From assembly GCA_932521035.1 (NCBI GenBank), contig OW051497.1, forward strand, positions 2,852,001 through 2,916,000: 64,000 nucleotides of DNA. The letters run 5' to 3'. The first letter of the stretch is position 1; each line of letters begins with the position of its first letter. Shown here piece after piece: positions 34,765-46,291 of the stretch. Below the pieces are notes generated by a model. It was not told the origin of the DNA. It did not search any database and saw nothing but the letters and a program-made list of their open reading frames with translations. The position numbers and the translations under genes are program-made. The DNA is from Oscheius dolichura (Eukaryota > Nematoda > Chromadorea > Rhabditida > Rhabditidae).

Positions 34765-35412
34765 TTAAATTCGACAGTTTCCAAACTTCTTTCTCCCACC
34801 TCCATAGAAGAGCGCTGGCTCAGGCTCCGTCCGGTGATGGACAGCTTCAGTCATCACGGTATCCATTGCTCCCATATTAGCCACGAAAAGATTCTTTGTT
34901 TGCATCAGCAAGATTTTGTCCTGCGTATAGAGCTGAAATATCTCTATGAGGATATGGATAGAACAATGTCTTCCCTTCCTTCCTCCGGTACTATAAGAGG
35001 AAAAACTTACGGCGGCTTCCAGCATGAGGATGGTCTGTCCACAAAACTGGCTCCATAACTCGTCACAAGCTGCAGATATTCTTCGCTGGATGAAGAAAGC
35101 ATAATAGAGCTGTCGATGGAAGAATATATAATATTCCAATTCTTTGTACAGCTCCGGGAAGGTCTTTGCAGGGTCCATAAATACGAAGCGGTGAGGAGGT
35201 GGCCTCGACAGTGGCAGGAAAGTTGGAGCAAGGGGGAGTGCCTCTTGAGGAGGAGGTGGTGGTGGCGTAGGCTTGGCTTCTTCAACTTTTGAGGTGGACG
35301 GCTGCTCATAAGGCATCTTAGGTGGTGGAGGATTGGAGAACCTCGGAGGCCTCCTGGCCATAAAGTTTGCTGTAGGGTTCACTGTCTTGGCCTTTGCAAG
35401 CTTCGAAATCAT
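34765..35412 (-). CDS. proline-rich protein, unrecognised
   Basis: Two minus-strand exons split by a 78-bp intron (GTAAGT to TATTTCAG) give about 190 residues. The start at 35412 lies 3 bp after a TTTCTAG acceptor. The first third is proline-rich (PPRFSNPPPPKMPYEQ, PTPPPPPPQEALP). The rest is helical and aromatic (PELYKELEYYIFFHRQLYYA, DELWSQFCGQTILMLEAA, LLMQTKNLFVANMGAMD). There is no signal peptide. Proline runs of this kind bind SH3, WW or EVH1 domains, so a scaffold role is possible. The stop is only 8 bp from the stop of the convergent gene. Confidence 0.7.
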   Translation of the reverse strand: MISKLAKAKTVNPTANFMARRPPRFSNPPPPKMPYEQPSTSKVEEAKPTPPPPPPQEALPLAPTFLPLSRPPPHRFVFMDPAKTFPELYKELEYYIFFHRQLYYAFFIQRRISAACDELWSQFCGQTILMLEAAVSFSSYSTGGRKGRHCSIHILIEIFQLYTQDKILLMQTKNLFVANMGAMDTVMTEAVHHRTEPEPALFYGGGRKKFGNCRI

Positions 35413-36343
35413 CTCCTAGAAATTGATTTTTTTTAAATTATAATAATGAAGTGTAGTGCAAGAGGAGGGTGGATGGATATGATGGGAAAATGATAATGTC
35501 AGTCGGAACGTAAACGCAATAAGGGAAAAGTGGGATTTACAAGACGGCTGGATAACATTATCCAGCAGACTAAAGACAGATTAAAGAAGAAAGGAAGATT
35601 ATAGTCGCCAGACAGAAAAAGATGAGAGGGGTGGGGATAGAAAGCGGCAATAAAAGGCTATTTGAAACAAGCGGCGAGGCCCCTGGTCAGAGCTGGGGAT
35701 CAATATTTCGTAAAACATCAACACTGTACTGTGGATATCAATAAGCTAGGGGACGATATTCCTTAAAACGAAAGGCAGCGAGGTGTGAGAAATAGTACTC
35801 AACAAGATGGCAAATGACGAGGCAAAGCGGGGATTATCTTATCCAAAGAGTAAATTAAGCGGAAACTTCTTGGTTTTAATTGTACTAGAGCCGCGAAAAC
35901 CCCTCATAATATCTTCTCGTGTCGTGAGAACATTTCCTACGCGAGAGTATTGATAGGTGGGACTTTTCAAAGGAGAAGTAGTCCGGGATTTTCGACTTTT
36001 TTCGACATTTGCAGGCGGGGATATTTTGAGTTAATAAGGCGGGGTATCTTATCAGAATTATATCCCGGTGGATAATCACCGGCGGCTCGACAACGCCCTG
36101 ACAGCATCAGCGTCTCCCTCATGAGCGTTAATGTGCCGGCCCAATGAAAAACCGTCTGCTGCAAAAAAGAGGATAACTTTTGATAAGGATAAAAATTGCC
36201 ATAGTTGGCTTTACAAGACACAAATAAAGAGCAATATGAGGAGAATGGCAATACGCTTTCAGTTGACTTGTGGCAGACGCAGGTGCCAATTCTTTGAATC
36301 AGCATGTAGAGATAAACATAGCATGCAAATTCAACAACAATTA
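35413..36343. other. intergenic, no gene seen
   Basis: AT-rich to mixed sequence with GATAAG-like motifs and short open frames only (36305-35967 and 36079-35885 on the minus strand). Nothing recognisable. Confidence 0.5.
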
Positions 36344-36349
36344 TTTATT
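36344..36349 (-). terminator. poly(A) signal (minus strand)
   Basis: AATAAA on the minus strand, 19 bp downstream of the stop of the small membrane protein gene. Confidence 0.65.
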
Positions 36350-36367
36350 TCTCGTTGTCAACATTTA

Positions 36368-36748
36368 CTACAATACCAGATCATCCTTACGCACCGTGGG
36401 CAGGATTTGTTTCTCTTCAGAGGTTATCGTGGTTGTGACTTTGGCTGGAGACTTCTTCGATGGCATGTATTCTGCGTAGTCGTTGTAATGCTTGTAAGTG
36501 TATGCAAGGAAGCCGACGGTCACTCTGAATATCCGCGATAAATAGTGGGTTGGACTGTCCTACGCTATTACTAGGATCCCGCTGATAGCTAGGAGTATAC
36601 ATAGGACGAAGGAGTAAGGATGTGACCCTAAAAAGGTATTTTGGAATAGAGGAGCTCCCTGCCAACCTTTGTAGTAGAGATGACCCAAGATAGGAGTCTG
36701 CTCCGGGGCAAATAGGGCGTTTGGTTTGGAAAGGAACGGAGGAGCCAT
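36368..36748 (-). CDS. small one-pass membrane protein
   Basis: Three minus-strand exons join in phase from ATG at 36748, which lies 5 bp after a TTTCCAG acceptor. The product is about 100 residues: an extracellular or lumenal N-terminus (APPFLSKPNALFAPEQTP), one hydrophobic span (SFVLCILLAISGILVIA, continuing VTVGFLAY after the second intron), and a polar tail with Tyr (YKHYNDYAEYMPSKKSPAKV). Both introns are about 40 bp. AATAAA on the minus strand lies 19 bp beyond the stop. Length, leader splice and poly(A) signal together make it a real gene that simple ORF calling would miss. No family is recognised. Confidence 0.75.
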
Positions 36749-37719
36749 GGTACCCTGGAAACAAACAGTCAGTCCAAGAAAATAGCGATGGTAGGCCGCT
36801 TGATAAGCAAGTAAGGGGCGCAATGAAAGAATCTAAGCGTACAGGGAATGTCATGAGAAACACCGTGCAGTGTCATTTCCGTTCCGCCTTCCGGAGCAAG
36901 TCCGGGTCCCTGAGAAAATATCTCTAAGAACTTTCTAGAAATGTTTCCATATATTCTTGCTGATAGCCTATCCAGTTCAGCGAGAAGGTAGATAGTAAAG
37001 GATCCAGAAGAGATGGAGAATCTCCATTGTGGATTGCCGTACGTATAAGTTGATTATATATCTTCAAGTCTTCCACCGATATGAACGGTTCTTTGCAAAA
37101 TCTTAATCCTAAACTAGTGATTTACTCATTGAAGTTACCTTGCTGCCTCGTTAGCAATTGCGCCCTATTCGGATTGCTTTTGTAACCCGATTCAAATGTT
37201 TCTATAGCATAAAGTAGTCAAGCAATGTTTCTTCTTTCTTAAATATCTTAGCTCAATAGTTTGTTTTTCAGGTGATCGAACCCATTAAACTTGTGTTTCT
37301 GTCCATGTCGTCAAAGCACCAAGGCGGCAAAATATCCAGATCTTCAAAGCATCGTACAGGTGTGATACTGTATTTTGTTATTTTCTCAAGTTTATAGTCC
37401 TTCGACTTTTGAACTCCTGAATGGCTACAACAAAAATATAACAATTCATCTGTGTCCATGAAGTGAAAGATAGGAACAATTCTACCATCCGTAAGCTAAC
37501 ACTCTGCATGGATGCTTCCTTTGTATGAGGTACATACAAATAAAGCGATATACTGTTTTATCCTAGATTAACGGAGATAGGACTACGTCTAGAAATAGTC
37601 CACCCTGCCGTCTATAATCGCGACAGTCCGTCTGTGACCAAGGTCATTGGTTTCACCCGGGTCATACTTTCATTTTTAGAGTCAGTGGTGGAACAGGCTG
37701 CGCTGGACAGTTTCAAACG
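36749..37719. other. intergenic, no resolved gene
   Basis: A minus-strand frame at 37459-37268 (DTDELLYFCCSHSGVQK) has protein-like composition but no splice support. The right end holds the leader acceptor (GCTGGACAG) of the choline kinase gene. Confidence 0.45.
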
Positions 37720-39922
37720 ATGCCCTGTGATATGGCTGGTTTAACTGTCTCTGACTCGGACGAAATGGATGAAGACAAGGTACAGGATGCTGAATATCTC
37801 CGGGTAAGCCTTGTTACTTCTTGCTTTAACAACATCAAACCTTCAGAAAAGCCCTTCAGCTTTTAGACAATTCAAACTTTAAAATGATTTCTACCACTTC
37901 CTATATAAATTGAAAAGTAGCATTTTGGCCCAGGCGCAGACAGCGGAAACTTTATGTCTAGACACCGCCGAAGCGGATTAAGTGCCAAAAATTTCGCTTT
38001 CACTTGGAAAAAGTTTGAATCGGTTCTATAATAAATACACTGCCACCAAAGACAGTTATTCTAGGAAGTGATCAGCATTTTCTTTCTTATCGAGCGATCA
38101 AATTATATCTTTTACAGTTTGTGTAATGCCCAGTTTTTGTCTACTTCTTAAAAGCGAAACGTTTCCGATAAATCAATTAACGCCGCTTTAGAATGTTGCT
38201 AACGTGATTTCAGAACTTATTTACTAGAGTTGGAGCAACTAACAGCATCCCCGTTGAAGCCATCGACTGTGCTCGTCAGTTGTGTGCAAAACATTTGGGA
38301 GGAGCATGGAATAATGTGCCGCTTTATGGTTTCGGATTCAAAGTTATAACGTAAGCTTTCGTTATAAATTGAGCTAGTTATGATTTTTTTAGGGGAGGAC
38401 TGTCAAACTTACTGTTTCTTGTATCTTTGCCTGCGGACCACGCACCACAATATGGAGAACCACACAAAGCTCTACTCCGTATTCATTGTCAAGCGGATCA
38501 GGATCAATTGCTGACGGAATCTGTAATATTTTCAGTCCTTTCGGGTGAGTCGTAGACAAGATTCCATTTTCTTCTTTGCTTTTTTTAGAAAGAGGCATTG
38601 GCCCCCGTTTGTATGCCGTCTTTCCTGGAGGCCGTTTCGAGGAATTTATTCCAAGTCGCCCTCTTCTCTGCGTTGAAACGAGCCAACCGCAGTAAGATCA
38701 TTTCTCTTCTTCTTTTTTGATCCTTATCAATAACCCTTGATCAAGATTGGTCACAACGAACGTCACTAAACTAAGGTCAAAAGACTAGAACACGGTCATG
38801 GGTCAGAAAATACAACCAACATTGATCAAAAGAAGTTGAGAAACAAGCTTGTAGAATCTTATTTTCAGCTACTCCAAGCACATTGCCCCTCTCTTTGCTC
38901 AAGTCCACGTTCTCAACGTTCCTATCACAAAGAATCCGGAATTCATGACATTTGTAAAGGGATGGATCGACAAATTAAGGAGAAGCCCTACTGGCAAGAA
39001 GTCAATCCAGATAAAGACTCAATTCGCCAGAGTAAATGCACTAGACGTAATAATTTTTCCTTACTAACTTTTTAAAAATATCTTTCAGCATCCCGCCCAT
39101 GTTACTGTCGATGATCTCGAAAACGAGTACAATTTTGTACAGAATTTCTTGAGGCATAGCAATAGTCCCATCGTTTTTAGTCACAACGATTCACAGGTAC
39201 ACCATTCCATTAAAATTTAATATTAGAAAATAATGTTTAGGAAAGGAATATCATTTTGTTAGAAAAATATGAGATAAGAGAAGACGGAAGGGTATATAAA
39301 GACGATAAAGTGACAACTGAACCGCCGATGACGCTGATTGACTACGAATATTGCAATTATAACTACCGGTAGAAGATTTCCCTTTTCCTCAATGTCTGTT
39401 TTCAGTGGATTTGACATTGGAAATCATTTCTGTGAACAGGCATTTGATTATGATGTGGAGGAGTGGCCCTTCTACAAGATGCGACAAGAAAAGTTTGAAA
39501 ATTCCAAGTTGAGGCAAACATTCTGCGAGGCTTATCTTGATGAACTACACAAGGTACAATCTATTGAATAATTTTCAATTGCTTAACTTTAGCTAAAAAC
39601 TGAAAAGAGGAAGGACAATGCCTATTTCCCGAAGAAAATTATCTCCGGGGAGAGAAAAGCCGACATGCAACAGCTCATCAGCGAAACCTACCTTTTCATG
39701 CCAGTCTCTAACTTTGCTTGGGCAGTTTGGGCTCTTGTCAATGCTGAGGTAAGCATTATTTTCATATTCTTTTAACTGGTTCAGAACGCCGCTATCAATT
39801 TTGACTATGCATCATATGCCCGAGACCGACTGGCTATGTACTACAAGCAGAAGACAATGCTGAAGGAATATTTCGAAAATAACGAGGAAAACAACGAAGA
39901 CTTCGATGTAGGATGCCTTTAG
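37720..39922 (+). CDS. choline/ethanolamine kinase
   Basis: Ten exons join cleanly: 37720-37803, 38214-38351, 38393-38544, 38589-38691, 38869-39046, 39089-39196, 39241-39368, 39406-39553, 39593-39748 and 39785-39922, about 440 residues. Family landmarks appear in order: the nucleotide-binding segment TGGLSNLLFLVSLP; LLRIHCQADQDQLLTESVIF; SERGIGPRLYAVFPGGRFEE; the phosphotransferase motif SHNDSQERNIILLE with the catalytic Asp; and the choline-kinase motif LIDYEYCNYNYRGFDIGNH with the metal-binding Asp. The enzyme phosphorylates choline or ethanolamine with ATP, the first step of the CDP-choline route to phospholipids, in the cytosol. In the catalytic loop the usual Gly before Asn is Arg (QERN rather than QEGN), which may be a family-B feature. 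A GGACAG acceptor lies 9 bp before the start. Whether choline or ethanolamine is preferred cannot be read from sequence. Confidence 0.93.
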
Positions 39923-40369
39923 TCACATTATTATTTTTAAAAGGTTATGTGCATTTCTTTCTATTTAATATCTCCGACTGTTGTTCTTTTCTTGTTGATA
40001 AACGTTTTGAGAAAGGGTGGTTCTTCTGAAGGCTAGCATATTGCTTAGCGGGCAAATGTGTTTTTCTCCCTGCTGATTCTTCAATGGAAATAGAATCACA
40101 GCTAACATTTACTTTACATAATGTCGAAAGGACGCTGTTCTCTTATGAAGACCATTGCTGCGTGTCATCTTGACGCCCTTCTTCCATAACATCTTCTGCC
40201 TACGAACATGGGAATTTATTCATTTCACGATCAGCGAGAGATGATTCATAAATAGCCATCGATTTGGGCAAATACCTTTGCCTGGAATCGGATAAACCCT
40301 TTTGTTCCGCTTGGAGAATTCAGGAGGAAAGTGGTTGAAGTTAACATTTTTAATTCAGGAAAACAATAA
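39923..40369. other. intergenic, no gene seen
   Basis: A 3-prime flank region shared by two convergent genes (choline kinase and the Ly6-like gene). No ORF with support. Confidence 0.5.
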
Positions 40370-41058
40370 TTAGAACATATAGATTGCGAGAGAAACGAGT
40401 GCAACAGATACAGAGATGGAACGAGAAGGGCTCACTGTGAAGGTCTCATTAGGGAAATACGCTTTCATCTCTTCGGGGCTGTTGCAGTAATCATAGGTGC
40501 AATAACAGGCGAAATCAGCCTCATGGCGGGCCCGCCCTGGTCGTACAAGACAAACAGCGTCAGCCTCAGTTATCTACAAATATGTTTGTATAATATGGAA
40601 AAAAGGAACGTATACCTCATATTCATACGGGCATTCACTGTAGAACTCGCCCTTGGGGCTATACACAGCAAGTTTGCATCCACCGGGGCACTCCTTCTGA
40701 AAACAGATGTTACGGTTTCTGAGTTGTGGCTCTCACTTACAGTATCTCTTAGACTTGGAGTTGTAGCCGGTGCGGGAGAAGCCGTAGGCGCTATTGTAGA
40801 TGTAGTAGTCGTCGTACCCTGGTAGTTGAAACATTTCACATATTTGTGGATGGTGGGCCCTTTTGAAGCTTGTACTCCTCCTGTAGGCTGATCGGGTGGA
40901 TTTGTCTGAAGACCTTCGGTTTATTTATACTCATAGCTAAATACTCTCTTTGGCCAAGAAGCTTCCTGAGCAGAATTAACAATAGGCAAGAAAGAGATGA
41001 GGATAATCTAGGAAATTTAGTAAAATAGACTCGCAATACTACTTACGATGGTCTTCAT
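40370..41058 (-). CDS. Ly6-like GPI-anchored protein with Thr/Pro-rich insert
   Basis: Five minus-strand exons join in phase from ATG at 41058. The first two give a signal peptide (MKTIIILISFLPIVNSA). The mature protein has eight cysteines: VKCFNYQG, KECPGGCKLA, SECPYEYE, AVCLVRP and FACYCTYDYCNSP. The closing Cys-Asn and the spacing resemble the Ly6/uPAR (LU) domain. The C-terminus is hydrophobic with no basic tail (SISVSVALVSLAIYMF), as for a GPI-anchor signal. Between the first and second cysteines lies a Thr/Pro/Ala-rich stretch (TTTTTSTIAPTASPAPATT) likely to be O-glycosylated, which is unusual inside this fold. A surface role in neurons or epidermis would be typical of nematode LU proteins; no partner can be inferred. 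Confidence 0.78.
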
Positions 41059-41483
41059 GGCGAGAAGCACCCTACGGCCCGAGAGTGACGCTTTTATGCC
41101 GAAGGTGATGACTCCTCGAATTGGAGAAAAATAAAGGGTTTCGCCGTCAAAAACGACATGTACAACTATGATGGACTTGTTTACGGAAAAGAGAACGGCC
41201 TTTGCGATTCCTTGGCCAACGAAGACGACATGATTTCTAGAAGATCTAATTTCATCTTATTAAACTTCGAGTTCTCATAAACTGTTTATCAATTCGTATT
41301 CTTATTAAAGAAAATTTGAAATCCCTATCATTTCAAACCCAATCGGTCATCCACCAATTCCGTCCGCATCGTAGAACTTGGCCGATGATTTAGGGTCTAG
41401 GCTGAGAGCAATCCGTTGACAGAGTGTCTCACATGATGTTTTGCAGGATAGATAAGATTCAAAAACGTGACGTTTATAATGGT
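41059..41483. other. intergenic, no gene seen
   Basis: Upstream region of the Ly6-like gene and 3-prime flank of the next minus-strand gene. Nothing recognisable. Confidence 0.5.
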
Positions 41484-42621
41484 TCAAAGGGTTTTCGAAA
41501 AAGAAGGGCACATTAGAAAGGGATCCGGATAAACAATCTTAGGCATTGAGGGAACAAGGACACAGATGGACTTGGTGAAGCACTCCTTGCAAGGGACATG
41601 GCCGATCCAGTTGACTCTGCCATCTTCTGATTTGTAGGCGATCCTCGGGGTGCCGTCGTCTTCTCTAACGATATCGCAAAGGCTAGCAGAGATCCACAGA
41701 GGCTGCTTCACCCACTTGTTGATAAAGAGCAGAAGCTTTTGCCCCTTTCTAAATTTTTGGGAATTAAGATGAACGATGAAGGAAACTTACACCAATTTCT
41801 CTACTGACCAGCCAAGTTCTTCCAAGGATACATATGGGAGACTGGCAGGACGCGGCTTGCGGTAGACACAGAGACAGCGCATCTGGGCCTTTTGTCTCTA
41901 AAGCAGTTCGTATTGTATGATTTTAGCTAAAACAAACATAAGTCTTAGGATCCAATCCAGTTGGTGGAAGGTGCTTTCGCTTGGCTATCTTTTTCATTGA
42001 AAGATCTTCCGGCTCGTTCTCATCATTGTTCGGGGATGAGGGCTTCTTCCGTTTTAACAAATTAGCTAGAGGACTTTCTTGAAGAATCGGGGCTTGCTGA
42101 ATGTTTGCTTGAGGATTACTAGCAGCTGGATTCTAAATATCTCATCAATTAGTAGGGGGCACAAGTTTACCTGGTATATGGTTTGGTTGTTGTTGAAACA
42201 TTGCGGGTAAGGTGTATAGAAAGGATTTGGAGCTGCCTCGGATGAAGCTGATAGAGCCTGAAAAGGGGAAGAAAGGTGAAACAGGCCCAGTAATGCACCT
42301 TTGAAGCGGCTAACAGCTGAACGAAAGGCAGAAAGTCACGTAATAGGAGATTGTAGAAAGTTTCCTATTAAATTTGTTTAGTTGTACACAGCCTTTAAAC
42401 TTACAGGAATGGATACGGGAAATGAGATCATAGAGCATAGTTGGCTAAAAGCTGTCTGTCCCTTTAGTTCCGCTTCCTGGAATAATTCACAGATAAATAT
42501 TTCCGTCTACGGATACCTGTTCTACAATTCGACGAGTCATGTTCTCCAATTGTTGTATCGGGTCATAGGCAGCTCCTCTCTGTGTGTCATCTCCCTCCAC
42601 GGGCAAAACGTTGGGCTCCAT
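41484..42621 (-). CDS. nuclear protein with CtBP-binding-type motif, unrecognised
   Basis: About seven minus-strand exons join from a chosen ATG at 42621 (MEPNVLPVEGDDTQRGA) to TGA at 41484. The N-terminal half is disordered, with Gln, Asn, Pro and Ser. It then carries LANLLKRKKPSS, a nuclear-localisation-like stretch, and EPEDLSMKKIAKRKH. PEDLS fits the P-x-D-L-S motif that recruits the co-repressor CtBP. The C-terminal half is globular and Cys/Trp-containing: MRCLCVYRKPRPASLPYV, LLLFINKWVKQPLWISASL, GRVNWIGHVPCKECF. I do not recognise that domain. Exon limits at the N-terminus are uncertain because an alternative frame overlaps around 42600-42790. A transcriptional co-repressor-linked role is inferred from the motif only. 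Confidence 0.65.
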
Positions 42622-44040
42622 AGGGACTTGGTCTGAACCGTATGGTATGATCAAGCGATTGTGAGAGAGTGAAATCGAAACCACGGTCAGTGAACAGCTG
42701 CAATGAGTCAAAAAGAGCGGCATCATAAGAAATTGAACTTCGGGAACATCTGGCTAGGTTATGCGCAAGAGTCAACACCCTTGTCGGCATGATACCAAGT
42801 TCATCCGCCGATATCGCAAGAGGGCGCGAGATACAAAATGAGTAGTAGCATGGACGCCAGACAGAAAGTGAGCCCTAATGACTTGTATAGCTTGCCCACT
42901 GTTTATAAATACACCATTGACTCATTGTTTAAAAAGGACTGACCCCGCAATATTGTTTTACCTTGGAAATAAATTAACATATTCTAACCTCATCGAAGGC
43001 TGTGCTCCTGGATGCATCACAGTCGACTACTAGGCACTACTAGGCTTCCTGAATGTTCACCAGGAAGGACTCCAAAAGTCTTCCCGCGGCATCCAATATA
43101 CTGAACAATAGTTTATATTCGTCAGCAGAGGTATTGCTCTGAAAATTTGGATATCATTCTTTTGTTACAATAATTGTGCCAAGGAGTCTAACGACTTTTG
43201 AAAAAGCATCTAGCATTAGTTACTAAACACCGACTCATGCTTGATTACTCTTCCCTTTGCTTATAAGAATATGTGACTGCAGCACAGTCAATCCAACAGT
43301 GGTGATCGTGGGGGCGTCGGGTAACAACGGGACGAGTACCCACTGTCAAACCGGCTATGCCCACAAATTCTTTTATCAGCTAGCAAATAAAAAACCGTGA
43401 CCGCTTTTGCAAGAGGTTTGTTCACGGCACTTGGAATAAATTCCAGAGGGGGCTACAGAAGTAGCAAGTTAGGCTTAGGTGACGCTCGAATTGTCCGATC
43501 CGGCCAGTACAAACAGTATAACTGGGGAAAACAATTCGAACAAGCTGATTAGTAGCAAAGGGTTATAAAGTAAATAAGAAAAGAAATAAATATGAGCTAC
43601 CTCTCAATTTAATCCAAGGAGCCAAGGAAGCGTCCCTTTTTCAGGAGGTAGAGGATCAAAAGGCAACATCTGGCTAATCTGTAAAGGAATCTATTATTAA
43701 AAATTTAGGAAAAATATTTCTAGTAAAGAAAGGCCATATGTAAGAAGACAACAATTGCAATCTATCCTAAACAAAAAGTGGATACGAGCACCTAGCGTAT
43801 GTCTTTATTCAAAAATGGTTTAATCCCGCGTCTTATTTACTGTAAGACGGTTGCGTACTGTTAGCCAAAGCGACAGTTAATGGATATCCGTCGATATCAA
43901 TAAAGCCGCGTCGGTGGGAATAAGACGCGTCTGTACAGGATAAACTTGTCTACCCAGAGGGTAAAGATTATCTCCAAGAGCCAGCTATCTTTGAAAGCGG
44001 AGATTCTGTGTTTGGCCCATAGTACATGTAAAACAAATAA
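42622..44040. other. intergenic, no gene seen
   Basis: Mixed sequence without an open frame of note beyond the upstream end of the preceding gene. No tRNA or other RNA gene could be recognised. Confidence 0.5.
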
Positions 44041-44046
44041 TTTATT
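44041..44046 (-). terminator. poly(A) signal (minus strand)
   Basis: AATAAA on the minus strand, 27 bp downstream of the kinase stop at 44073. Confidence 0.7.
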
Positions 44047-44072
44047 ATAAACTCTTTAACATTCTATTATGA

Positions 44073-46188
44073 CTAGGCAAGATCACAGATAACAGGAAAC
44101 TTCTCCGCTGCTTCTCCCGATGATATTCTCTGCAGTGGATGAGTCTTTAACATGCTTTTCATAAGCGTCACGAGGTCTTCAATTCTGGATGTATAAACCT
44201 GAACCATATCATTTGAATAAACCTTAGTTAAAAGAACTTACAGGAAACTTCAGCTTAAGTCTTTTCTTATAGAAACTTTTATACGCCATGTAGACGTCCT
44301 TATCCCTGAAAAGGCGTGCATTGTCACTTGAGAGAACGGAATCCTACCCAATAGTCCAACAGTCCTCAAACATTTCCCAGGATACCGAATAAACTTGTCG
44401 ATCCAGCCGATATAAATGCTCTCCCAGTTTTACCTTGTCATTCACATCATAGTCATCCAGTGTCCAATGCCCAGGACAAAGCATATCCAACCCAAGTATC
44501 CCCAACGACCAGACATCTACTTCTGGTCCAACCGGTAACCCTGAAAATAACAAATTGTATAAAAATAATGAAATACACTTGCCTAATAACACTTCAGGAG
44601 CACGATAAGCGGCTTGTTGAATTATCCCGACCTTCTGTCGCTCCTTAGGCTTATCCAGCATAACAGCGCTGTTTAGATCCGTAATCAAGCAATGAATCTT
44701 GCTGACGAAATGCTAAAAAGAAGCGTTACTATTTTTATTTTACGGTTTTGCCCTAGAAGAAGCTCCAAACTAATTAAAAGTACAATAATAAGCAGTCTTA
44801 CATGTTTTCCGTCAAAATAGACAAATGCTTCTCTCATAAGAATATTGGCAGGATGGATATCGCAATGAATAAATCCCAACCGGTGGATCTCTGCCAGTCC
44901 GTTCATAATCTGGCTCAAGATTTCCATTATTTGGTCGTCCATAAGAGCAAAGGCAACAGTTTTCTATAAGTCGAAAAACTATCTGACTGTCTAGCGATTA
45001 ATCTAACCCGGAGTTTATCCAAGTCTATGTTGATGATGTTCGACACAGTCAGATGATAGTCATCTCCCAGTCTTTCATTAATAAATGGTTTCAGAATGTG
45101 CCTAGAATTTCTATTTTTCATTAAAAAAAAAACAAAATAACCTGCTCATTCCACTTGTCCTCAAATTGTCCAGCAACTTATAATTTTCGGCAACGTGACT
45201 GATTTTAATGGCGTAATCATTATCCTACAGTTTTAAATTGGATTAAATAAAAGGAGACAAAACCTTCGGGTCAACCGCGTTGTAAATCAGTGAATTGTCC
45301 CCAATTGCGATGAGATGTTTTACAGTGACTGAAATAGACCAAATTGAACGTGTAAATTGGAGAAAACTGACATTCTCCACAAAGCCGAACATATTTCATA
45401 TTTGTCACAGGCAGGTTAGGAAATCTGTTCACCACAGCTTGTGATGGAGTTATCGGAAGATGCCCTAAAGAGATATCTCTCCATGTTTCTATAGTAAACA
45501 CATACAGTGGCCCTGTTTCCTCCTGATTGTCACGTTTTCATCTTCATAATCTGGGGCCTTAGGCTGGAGTTCCATTCGAGGTAGTGGATTACCGATATCT
45601 TTGGCTGAAATAGGAAGAGCTTCCCAGATATCTTACTTGATTTCGTTGTTGCCGTATAGATGGACTTCCGGACAAGGATCTTCTTATAATTCTCAGCCTC
45701 AAGAGCAGCTTCATTCAAAGCTGCAACAGACGTCGACGGCTGCTCTTCTTCAGACATGTCTTCTTTCACTAGCGTGTTTGACTTTCTCTTCCTCCCTGCA
45801 GAAATATGATAATAATGAATAAAACTAGCAAATCCTCACCAATGGTCGTGTTGTTTTTAGGTGTTTTAGCAAGCGAAGATTCTCTCGAAGATGACGGGGC
45901 TAAATTTCCGGATAACCAGGGATCATATCCGCTGTTTACGCCCGGCTCATCGTCATTGAGAATTTCTGCTAGAAGAACGAGCTACGAGGCAATATTCCAG
46001 GCTCACCAATGTTTGGCAAACACACTTCATTAGTTCCTTGCTGTACTTCTGTTGTCCTCTTCCTTTGTCCGGCTTCGCCGATGTTTTGCAGCAAAATTGC
46101 GATGTCTATGTCAGGGCAGGCTGAAAGCAGGGAAGTGAAGTGAAGGGAAAATAACAAGGAAGTTCCTACCTTTCTTCTTGTCTGCCAT
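44073..46188 (-). CDS. divergent protein kinase
   Basis: More than ten minus-strand exons join in phase from ATG at 46188 (MADKKKACPDIDIAILL) to TAG at 44073, about 500 residues. About 190 N-terminal residues are polar (RKRKSNTLVKEDMSEEEQ). The kinase domain begins near HLIAIGDNSLIYNAV (the glycine loop, with only the first Gly kept), then DYAIKI with the ATP-binding Lys; the catalytic loop is FIHCDIHPANILM (Asp and Asn kept, Arg replaced by Cys); the metal motif is TDLNSAV in place of DFG; and the substrate region reads YRAPEVLLG and VDVWSLGILGLDML. YRAPEVLLG points to the CMGC side of the kinome, but the loop changes make this a divergent member. All three essential residues (Lys, Asp, Asp) are present, so activity is possible. 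AATAAA follows the stop. Confidence 0.82.
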
Positions 46189-46291
46189 GACTTCCAATTA
46201 GCGCTTGTTTTTGAAGTAGACGTCGAAGTAGGATTGGTCAAAAGTAGACCAACTGTAGAGTAGCTAGCATCGGTGTCAGACTCCTCCAATT

